Position numbers and translations under genes: made by a program. From Nelumbo lutea (Eukaryota > Streptophyta > Magnoliopsida > Proteales > Nelumbonaceae): a DNA stretch of 64,000 nt. The notes under the pieces are model-generated. The model searched no databases. It saw nothing but the letters and a program-made list of their open reading frames with translations, and had not been told where the DNA came from. The DNA lies in contig JAKGHH010000005.1 in the NCBI GenBank assembly GCA_022828595.1, positions 63,979,655-64,043,654 on the forward strand. The letters run 5' to 3'. Of this stretch, positions 55,161-64,000 are shown piece after piece; positions within the stretch are counted from its first letter, which is position 1; each line of letters opens with the position of its first letter.

Positions 55161-57239
55161 TTGAGTTTCTTGTAATCTGTGGATATTTTCTCTATTTCTT
55201 TTTATTGAGATTGTGGCAGTTCGGGACTTTTCACTGCATCAATAACTGAGCTTGAACCTGCAAAATTTCGAGTTGCTTGCAAGTCCAGAAAATGCCCTTC
55301 AAGAGATCAATTGGTTTTTAATTTTGACTGATTTTTTTTTCATTGATGGGAAAATGAAAATCAAAGTCCTTTTTGGGCCATTGCTAGGCAAGCAAGGTTT
55401 TAAATATCGATACACCAGTGCTTTTTTTTCTATGTTTTATTTATTTTTTTCAAAATCGATTTTATAAGGTTGGTTTAAATCTCAATTACCCTCTGAACAA
55501 TGGCTTGACCCAATACCCAGGGCGTATCAGTAAGGCCCTGATACAATACTTATTGGTCAATATGAATTAATACATAACTAAATTTTGATCCTTATTGTTA
55601 GGTGCAACAATAAAACCCAAGGTTGACGACCACGAGAACGCGTGTTCAAGCCTGAAGTGCATCTTGTTTGCTCCTGAGGTCTAGTTCCTATTAAGCCATT
55701 AAAGATAGTTTTAGTAATGTCTGATGGCACAATTACTCCATGAATGTACGGACCAAATGTTTTGATTTTCTTCAGCAAGCAGTTTGCTGTTGCCTCATTG
55801 TTTACACTGTTAACTTTTAAATTAGTTATTTCATTACTAATATTTGCCCATTTCATTATTATTATTGCAAAATTGCCAGCTGAATTAGCTTGGCATAAAT
55901 TGTTTGGTGGTTCTCTCACTAAAAGTATATCATTATGCATCAACACAGATAAGCAATTTATGAGTATTATGGCGACCATGTGAAATGAAGTAAATTACTT
56001 TTGAATTTTTAGTAGCATTTGAAGGTGTAAATGCATAACTCCAGCTCAAAAGGAGTGCTAGTAATAATAATGTTTAAATAACCATGAAGGAGGTTATTTT
56101 AGGGTTCCACGAAACAATATCATTGTCATTATTTTTGGTTTACATGATGTTGATTGGATTTAACATCGTCTACTTGATTCTGTGAAATGATGAGATACAT
56201 AATTTGATTAAACGCTCACCTAGTTTGCAGTACAAATTTCATTGCACTGGTGTAAATGTATGGGAGTGCAAAAAGGTTGAGTGTAAATTATGGTTTACTT
56301 CGCTTCAGAATTTGTCCTATTTGTTTCCAAGTATAATGAAGTGACCTCTGCTTAGGATGATGAAAGAGAACAGAGGTAGGAGGTTATCTAGGAGTGAGGT
56401 AGGATGGTGTTGTCCCCACTTTATATAAGGAAACGTTGATTTAGGAGAAAGGTGGTGCAACTTTTGCATTGGTTTTTAATCTCAGTTTGGAAGGACTATA
56501 AATAAAAATTTGTAGAGTTCAAAATCTTATATTTTGTATATACTTATATTTGTACAGTTGTACTCCTTCCAAACTAAGTCTTAGGATGCAAAGTTTGCAC
56601 TATGGATAAGTGCAAAAGAGACAGTACAAATTTTGAGTCAGATAGAATTACAAATAGCTGAAAGCAAAACTGAACCAGGTGCACATTTTGCACTGTAACC
56701 AAATACAACGTAAAGAATAGTTTTACGTTTACAATAATGGTGGGCTTGCTTTTGTGACACTCAGATGGGCAAGAGGGTAAGACAATTTCCCAAGCCCATC
56801 AATATGTTGGTTAAGTTTCAGAGCGCCGTAGCCCTTGTAAAATTCAATGCGATGAAGTGATACTTGGCTTTGCCGCTTCATCCCTCAAAATTCCTAGGGA
56901 ACAAGCGGGTTGTATTTGGTTTGATAGAAAACGAGAGAGAAAGTTGAGTCAGGGTTCTTCAGAAAATTTGTAATATTCCTTAAGAACTTTCCGTCAGCTT
57001 GACGGTTGTTCAATAGGCTTGAGCTTTTCCATTCGGATTGATGGTGCGACACCTGTGCACATATAAACACACAATTAAGAAAATAATTGAAATTTAGAAT
57101 GTACATTAGATAATATAACTTGCTTTTTAAAAATTGGCTCGGCTGTTGAAAATTTAGTAGATAATCTTATGTTCAAATCATACAGATGTTACTATTTTCG
57201 TGATACACAATATCAAAGTGGCTTTATTATTAAATAATA
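55161..57239. other. Intergenic, no supported gene
   Basis: The longest open frame (55578-55979, minus, 133 codons) shows no known motif, has an overlapping open frame on the other strand, and has no splice or promoter support. I treat it as chance. Confidence 0.4.
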
Positions 57240-57290
57240 TTAGCGGGGGACCGTGCGATGCACGTGAAACTCTGATATCCAATATGAAGA
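57240..57290 (-). mobile_element. Helitron-like 3' end
   Basis: Read on the minus strand: hairpin CGTGC-ATC-GCACG (57252-57264), GTCCCCCG, then CTAA before T. This fits a Helitron terminus. The matching 5' end was not located, so the element length is unknown; the repeat field at 57290-58480 may be part of it. Confidence 0.55.
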
Positions 57291-58480
57291 TAAAGGGTTC
57301 GAATAGAAATGTAAACCCTTACATCATTTTCTATAATTTATTGGAATTTTATAATTTTCTATAATTTCAGGTAATTCTCAGTATTTTCCATAAAAAAATC
57401 TATAATTTCTAGTAGTTGTATATCTATATTTTTTTTTTTTGTAAATTCCAAGTAATTCTCAATAATTACTGATAATTTCTGGTAATTATTTCAGCAATCT
57501 ATAAGAATTTCATGTTAACAGTAAATTACCGATAATCTCTAAGAATTTTCAGTAATTAATGATAATTTTCTACTATTTTTTTTTTAATTTATGAGACTTA
57601 CTGTTTTATTGAAAATTCTATAAGTTTCTATAATGTCTGGTAATTCCTGGTAACAGTCTATAATTCTCTATAATTTTAGTTGGTAATTTCTATAATTTAT
57701 GAAAATTACTGTTTTACTAAAAAAGATCTTTAATTTTCTAAAATTTCTGGTAATTCCTGGTAATGTTCAATAGTTTCTGGTAATTTTCTACAATTTCTAT
57801 ATTTTCTATTAATTTTGTGTAATTCTCAATAATTATTGACAATTTATGGCAATTTTCTATAATTAATGAGAGTTTCCTGTAAACAAGAAATTATTAATAA
57901 TATATGACAATTTTCAATAATTATGATAATTTATAATTTTTTCTTTCAAAATTAAGAGTAATTAATGGCGAACTATTGTGAATAATAATTATGAAAATTC
58001 TATAAATTTTTAGAATTACTATTTAACTTAAAATTCTACAATTCTATAATTTATGTAAATTGTATAATTTATAAAAACTAATGTTTTAATTATAATTTTA
58101 TAAACTTCTATAATTCCTAGTAGTTTTCTATAATTTTTGCTATTTTTTATAATTTATTGAAATTAACAGTAAGTTCACAATAATAATAATAATAATAAAA
58201 CAAAATAGCCCACTTTTCAGTTATAATTACACTAATTTTTGGTAATTATCAATAATTTTTTAATAATTGTCAATTATTTTCAATTAACTGCAATTTTCAA
58301 CTAGCATCTATTTACTTTGAATTTTGAATAATTATTTTCAGTAATTTTCAACTATCACCATTTTGCAATTATATTCATTTTCAAATAATGACAATTTTCA
58401 AATATTTTCAACAGTCTTGAATTTTAAATAATGGTAATTAGTGATAATAGCTAATAATGTTAATGATAAATTTAAATATT
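57290..58480. repeat. Degenerate repeat field built on TCTATAATTTCTGGTAATT
   Basis: For about 1.2 kb the sequence is made of variants of words such as TTTTCTATAATTT, GGTAATTC and TCAATAATT, at irregular spacing. It has no open frames and a low G content. It looks like an eroded minisatellite. A short (AAT)n run is at 58181-58198. Confidence 0.75.
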
Positions 58481-59324
58481 ATAGGTGATTAACAACGACA
58501 ATAATAAACAAAAAAATAAAGCATTTTTATATTGTACTTTCCCTCCGAATTCTGACTTGAACTGCATACCTACAATAATTCCAAATTATAAACAGCTCCA
58601 CCTATAACACACATACCAACCCGTGAATTGACATCAATTCTGAGCTGACACCTACCCCACCTATACGGTGGAGCTAGGAATTCTAGAGGTGGACTGAACA
58701 CTAAAAACCCCTAAAATAAATAACTAAACTATTAAACCAGGGTCGAGTCTGGGTCAACCGAGTCTAGGAAATGATTCAGACCAGTGGGATGAATAAAACA
58801 TAACCATGGCTTATAAAATAAAGGTTTTGTTTACGGATTTGGTACCGGATCCTGAGCATATTACCCAAAACCCAATCCGTTTAAGTTGTTTTCTTAACCC
58901 ATTTTTAGCTACAGTGGTCACTCGATATAGAGACCAAAGTAGCAAAATAGGCGGCATTTCTGTTTTTTTTTTTTTTAGCTGCTAAATTGACCAAATCACA
59001 CCGTTAGTCCATATTTGTAACAAAACCGACTCACATGAACTCCTTAGCTCAAGTTAAGCTACTGCAAATTTATATTGGTCGGTTTACATAACTAACACAA
59101 TAAGGGCCTGTTCGATAACGCTGAACGCTTGCCTCTTATCACTCACCGTACGTGTCCAGCGATTAAAGGCCCATTCGGTAACACTTATCGTTGAAAGTTA
59201 CAGCACATTAAATACTGAATACAATCTGTACGGTCAGCGATTCGTTGACCGTTTGACGATTTTGCCCTTTTAACTTTAAAAGTGGATGAAGGTTGGACCC
59301 ATCTTCCACCATTACAGAAACTCG
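58481..59324. other. Intergenic, no gene seen
   Basis: Contains a T-run at 58962-58976, and GGGCCTGTTCGATAACGCT (59104) with a similar AAGGCCCATTCGGTAACAC (59166), possibly ends of short DNA transposons. Nothing coding. Confidence 0.45.
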
Positions 59325-60010
59325 TAATTAATTAACAAATAATAATTATTAATTATTAATTACTAATTGTTAATTATTAATAAATCATTAATAATTTTTT
59401 ATAATTCATTTAATAATTAATTATTATTAAGTATTTATCATTACTAATTATTAACAATTAATAATGATCATTATTATTAATAATTCATTATCACTAATTA
59501 ATAATTAATTATTATTATTTCATCATTATTACTAATTATTACTATTGTTAATAATAATTAATGAATTAGTAATTTTTAATAAATAATTAGTGATAATAAT
59601 AATAATTAATAGTAATTCTTATATAGTAATTAAAAATACTAATAATTAGTAATAGTAGTAATTATTATTAATATTAATAATTATTAGTGTATTTAATTAC
59701 TATTAATTGCTAATAATTAGTAATAATAATGAAATAATAATAATAATGATTAACTATTAATTAGTGATAATGAATTATCAATAATAATTATACTGATTAA
59801 TAATAATAATAATCCTTAGTAATTATTAATTATTAATAATTAGTAATGATAATTATTGAATAATAATAATTAATTATTAAATGAATTAAAAAATTATTAA
59901 TTATTTATTAATAATTGATCATAATTAATTATTAACTTATTTTATTAATTAACAATAATTATTTATGAATAATTATTAATCATTATACTAATTTTTAATA
60001 TTATTCTTCA
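59325..60010. repeat. Near-pure A/T tract of ATTAATAATTATTA type
   Basis: About 690 bp with only scattered G or C, composed of TAATTATT, ATTAATAAT and TTATTAATT words in both directions, so it can form many short hairpins. No coding potential. Confidence 0.9.
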
Positions 60011-61854
60011 TTGAATTACATAAAAAACAAAATTTTTTTAAAATAAACATTTGACAATTTTCAGAGTTCAGAATTCAGAATTCAGAAAAACATTTTCTAT
60101 ATTTGAATTGGAGGAAAGAAAAGTTCACCCATACCAATATACCTTTTTAAAAGGTAGAATCTGCATCGGTTTGTACACAAATGCCAAACCCATGCGGTAT
60201 GGGCCGGACACGCAAGTCCTAATGCGAAATACCTTTATTCTTCACCCGCAAATCCATGGATTTTCACCCCTCTAAATCGTATTCACGCCAGAATGACACC
60301 AGCAAGGGAATAATTTCGGAAAACGATTTTTTTTCACCAGAAAAAATTCGGAAGAGATTACAAATATTCCATTGTTTTCACCCATGTTTCGAGTTTTGAC
60401 GCATGGCTAGGATTATTCAAGTCAGAGAGACAACAGAAATACGTCGGAAGAGAACGCTAACATACCTGAGAGGCGATGAGGGAGGAAACTTTCACGATGA
60501 TCAAGCTGTTGTTAAGAGTTCCCGACCCTGTTCTGAGTGCTCCATCACTATTTCACGACCAACCTTATTCTGGCCTCCTGGTCTATGAATCTCTGGATCT
60601 GCTGCGACTCAATGCTTGAAACGTGATTCGTTTGGTAGGGGAAGAAAAAACTTTTGAGGTAAAAAACTTATCAGTGTTTTATCAATGAATAATTTCCTCA
60701 CTTCTCACGACTTTAAAGTTACTGGGGGTGAGACATGAGTGTAACAGTAAGGATTGGGGATTAAGGAACGAGAGAGAGAAAGAGAGTCAGAGAGATTTTA
60801 AGAGGAGGAAAGTGTGAAATTTGAGTTCACATCTCCGCCCCACAACGATCCCACATCACATCCCTGCCGTGAGAATGTGCTGTGGGACATTATGGGGAAG
60901 AGATGTGAATTCGTGAAATCTGATTGGTTTAAGGAGCTCAATTATTTAAAAAAAGTAAAAAATTCAAAAAATTAAGAAAATTAGAATGGGGATTTTGAGG
61001 TGAGTTTGGAAGGAGAGACATCAGTCCACGTGGAGAGAGAGAGAGAGAGTAGATATACAAGGCTGCAAGTTTGTTCCCCACAAGGCCACAACTGCATTAG
61101 CTTCAGATTCGGGCCCATCCGAACCCAACTGAATTCTAATGGATCGAATAAGATTCTACGGGAATCTTTATTAATGGATCAAAATTGGATCTAGTTCTGT
61201 TATATTTGAATCCGATCCGTTTGTGTAACTAGCGTTGGTCCATCAACTTGGTTTTTGTATTTATTGCCAGTGCCTCAGTGGGTCCGATGGCTTTGAGACG
61301 TTCTCTTAATGCGGAGATTGTTTGTGCCAGACTCAATACGATATTCAAAAGGAAGCTTCTGGGCACCTCCCTGCTGCCTTCTTAGACAACTACCTGATGA
61401 TTGTGGTCTTAATTCTTAAAGGTTTTTCTTGTAAATAAATGCTTTCGGAGATGGACATCGGAACCGGCAAGTTGCCGAAGTAATGCTAATGTTAATAGTC
61501 GGTACTCGGTAGTGCTATACCAGTATGCTTCCTATAGGGATTGGGGATTAGGGAAAGAGTGTTTTCTTCGATTTGGGAGATCTATTGAAAAATTCACTTC
61601 TGAGTAGATCTGCACCAGAGGAAGGCGCGGGGGACCATCAATCAGTGGCCACATAATCCATTTTATCATATGAAGCTAAAGATTCTTTCAAGAGGATCAA
61701 TGTTTTCTCTTCCTGTATTAAAACCTGCTTCCTAGAGTTCCTTTGACATGAGTTCACTTTCTCTCCCTTTTGTTCAGTGGACATTAGAACCACACCACTG
61801 ATAATTATCAACAAGGTTTAAGATTATCTGAAAATAAGGTAGTTTGTGACTTAG
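60011..61854. other. Intergenic, no supported gene
   Basis: Open frames of 60-75 codons (60051, 60403, 61000) lack motifs. Short GA runs near 60760-60790 and 61038-61050. Confidence 0.45.
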
Positions 61855-62179
61855 AGGGTGTTTGGTTCCGTTTAAGTTTATGTTTATTGTTTATTCACTA
61901 AATGTTTTTTGAGGGTGTGAAATAAGCGTTACTTTAAAACTTTCTGTCTTATTCTTTTGCATGCATCGAAAATGAAAAAAAAAAAAAGCATGTCACCTGT
62001 TTGTGAAAGTTATTTTTTAAAACATCCACAAACGATCAAGCATTTTTTCACTTTTATGCTGATGTAGAGCCATGTGGCACCTAATTGTTAAAAAAGATTG
62101 TAATTATTACATTTCTCAGTTTTACTAGTAAATAAAGTACAAACATTTATTTAATAAACATAAACAGAACCAAGTACAT
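61855..62179. mobile_element. MITE, copy 2 of the GTTTGGTTxCGTTTATG family
   Basis: Left end GGTGTTTGGTTCCG with TTTATGTTTATT; right end is the complement of TAAACATAAACAGAACCAAG. Target copies of 8 bp appear imperfect (TGACTTAG and ATACTTAG, about 61847-61854 and 62178-62185). Same family as 46898-47152. Confidence 0.7.
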
Positions 62180-62930
62180 ACTTAGTTATCCACTGTGATA
62201 AGAAGCATTGACTATCCTTTGATGAATGAATAAATGGTGGATCATGGCCGACTGTGGAAATTGAGGTCAGAGCACTCTACCCTGATTCTGAAAAGGGTGG
62301 AAAGCGAGTTGGTAAAAGTTGCATTAGAACCTTGTTCCACGATGCAAATGTTAGTTTATCGTAAAGAGCATCTTTATATCATATCCAGTCCCACTGATTT
62401 CCATGATGCCGACCCTTCATCCATGGGACGTCTTGTTTGGGAAAAGGGGGTATTGGGAATCTGGGATAGTTATACATCACATGTGGATGCGGTGCATACA
62501 CTAGTTATGACTTAGTTCAATTATCTTTCCCTCATTGTGAATATTAAAATTTTTCCACAAGCAAAATCTTGTCATCTCTGTCTCCTACATTAGTAACATT
62601 GGTGGATTTTTATTTGAATGATGGATTTTAGGATTTTAGGGTAGTTTTTTTTTTTTTATATTTAAGTATGGAGAGAGTATGGTACTAAAATCCAATCCTT
62701 CCTAACCTGTATATTGTTGGAAAGCATATGTATTTTATGCATTACATGTTGAATTTAATAATATTTTATATTTTATGTAAATGATAATTATGGTTTATGT
62801 ATTTTTTTTATGTCTTAACCAAATAAATAGAAATTTTGCTATTTATTCATGTTATTTTGCTTATTCATTGCTTATATATAACAAGAAATTATATGCGGGT
62901 TCTAAACCCAACCTGATGTAACCGGTTTTG
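62180..62930. other. Intergenic, no supported gene
   Basis: A frame of 93 codons at 62234-62515 has no known motif. AT-rich otherwise. Confidence 0.4.
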
Positions 62931-63490
62931 GTCACATATCATTTTTTGGTTAAGTACCCCGTCAGCTCGTCTGCTCCCAAGCAACATGTTACTTAGGGGC
63001 TGAAGTGGAGCACCGTAGCGTAGCGCAACCTAGTTGCTCCCTACAGGTGGTGATCTGGCTACCAGCAATGACGGCAACTGAACTAGCTACTTCCTGCTGG
63101 AGATGATCTGTTCATTTCTGTAGGCGGCGGGAACTGAGGGACCTACACGAACTGAATCAGAGAACCCGGGGGTGTTTACCCAGTGTGGTCACTCCGATGG
63201 CTAAGTCAGCACTTAGTGGAGACCTGAGAATGATATTAGAGAATGAGAGAGCTAGAGAGCTAGAGAGCAGGGGTTACCCATCCTTTTTTTGCATACCTTT
63301 GCCTCTGGAGGGTGAGGTCTTTATATATTGGAGTCCTTGTGGGTTAGGTGGAGCAGTTCCTGGATTCCCGCTTGATGGGACCTGCTTTCGTGTTAGGTGG
63401 GGATAAAGCCACCAATCGGTGAGGTTGCCCATTTCCACCTAAGTCGGGGAGTGGGTGAGCTAATATAGTAGTTACAAGTCACAATCCCAT
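62930..63490 (+). mobile_element. Possible LTR or untranslated part of a large retroelement
   Basis: Contains CACTCCGATGGCTAAGTCAG (63190-63209), a word I recall from LTRs of large plant retroelements, then GA-rich sequence, and a TATA-like CTTTATATATTGGAG near 63320. GC content jumps here. No partner within the window. Confidence 0.4.
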
Positions 63491-63539
63491 AAAATGTGGG
63501 GTACGGTGGTGAGCTCTTCGGGGTTGTCAGGTTGGCACC

Positions 63540-63790
63540 TATGTCAAGCCACCAGGTCGGTGCCTGGGCCAGGCCGCCAGCTCGTGCCAGGGCCAGGTCG
63601 TACTAGGGCCAGGCTGCCAACTCGTGCCAGGGCCAGGCTGCTAGCTCGTGCCAGAGCCAAGCTCGTGTCAGGGCCAAGTTGTCAGCTCGTGCCAGGGCCA
63701 GGTCGTACTAGGGCCAGGCTGCCAACTCGTGCCAGGGCCAGGCTGCTAGCTCGTGCCAGAGCCAAGCTGCCAGCTCGCACCTGTGCCAGG
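63540..63790. repeat. GC-rich minisatellite with a 105-bp higher-order period
   Basis: Short units of about 21-24 bp (GCCAGGGCCAGGCTGCxA, xCTCGT) are repeated. An 86-bp block (63578-63663) recurs identically at 63683-63768, 105 bp further on. The open frame across it (63494-63913, Arg/Ala-rich) is a product of the repeat and is probably not a gene. Confidence 0.85.
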
Positions 63791-64000
63791 GTACGCCTGG
63801 TGGGACACCAACTTAGCAAAGGCAAGTTGTTGCCAAAGTGGTCCCAAGTGTCACCTAGTTGTTCTGAGGTGCTAGGCTACATGAGGGTGAGCTGCCTGTG
63901 GCGAGCTGCCTAGTTGTCGCAGGTGACTCCTTCGTCGCACCATCAAGCTCCTACAGTGAGCCATCCGAGTGCCAACCACGTGCTTTTATGGTGTCAACAT

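Noticed and set aside
55578..55979. 133-codon frame on the minus strand as a gene
   Set aside because: No recognisable motif, overlapping open frame on the plus strand, no promoter or splice context, AT-rich surroundings.
62234..62515. 93-codon frame as a gene
   Set aside because: No recognised family or regulatory context; length is within chance expectation for this composition.
63494..63913. 139-codon Arg/Ala-rich protein
   Set aside because: The frame is made of the minisatellite units; its regularity is explained by the DNA repeat.

Overview
The window is a stretch of nuclear genome from a flowering plant, probably a dicot-like species with a large, transposon-rich genome. The grounds are GT-AG spliced genes with very long introns, LINE, Copia, Gypsy, Helitron and MITE insertions nested in one another, and a plant-type promoter (TATA box plus CT-rich leader). 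The species cannot be named from the sequence.

Two host genes can be supported. The main one is the 3' part of a VPS13-family lipid-transfer gene on the + strand. I place 22 exons between about 7544 and 42658, joined in one reading frame of about 1301 residues, with the 5' part lying outside the window. Its introns hold most of the transposon cargo; one intron is 18.6 kb (14172-32775). The second gene is an intronless reading frame of 100 residues at 48765-49067 behind a clear TATA box. It looks like a conserved plant protein of unknown function.

Layout: 1-7540 is repeat debris. It holds a minus-strand LINE split by a Helitron (1444-3129), a Gypsy chromovirus tail (3884-4730), and a second LINE split by a Mutator-like foldback element (6205-6731). 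7544-14171 holds VPS13 exons 1-3, with a Copia element (9079-13680) in intron 1 that contains further LINE and Copia pieces. 14172-32775 is the giant intron. Within it, LINE 3' ends are followed by Copia element D (mosaic). D carries element B (16975-27943), and B carries element C (20514-25983). C has two 285-bp LTRs that I read as identical, but its coding region is broken. 32776-42658 holds exons 4-22, with a hAT-like MITE (38458-38900) and a short LINE insertion (39130-39451) in intron 16. 42659-48600 is repeats, including a Helitron (43731-44536). 48600-49250 is the small gene. 49380-64000 is AT-rich intergenic DNA with MITEs, another interrupted LINE, a degenerate TCTATAATTT-type repeat field (57290-58480), an almost pure A/T tract (59325-60010), and a GC-rich minisatellite at the right edge.

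I found no CRISPR array, rRNA or tRNA gene, and no clearly new biological system. The most informative signals are the nested, datable insertions. At three sites, removing the insertion with one target-site copy (or the A/T site of a Helitron) restores a continuous LINE reading frame. Element C is also notable: a very recent insertion that is already defective. All statements rest on reading the sequence by eye; no alignment or search was run.
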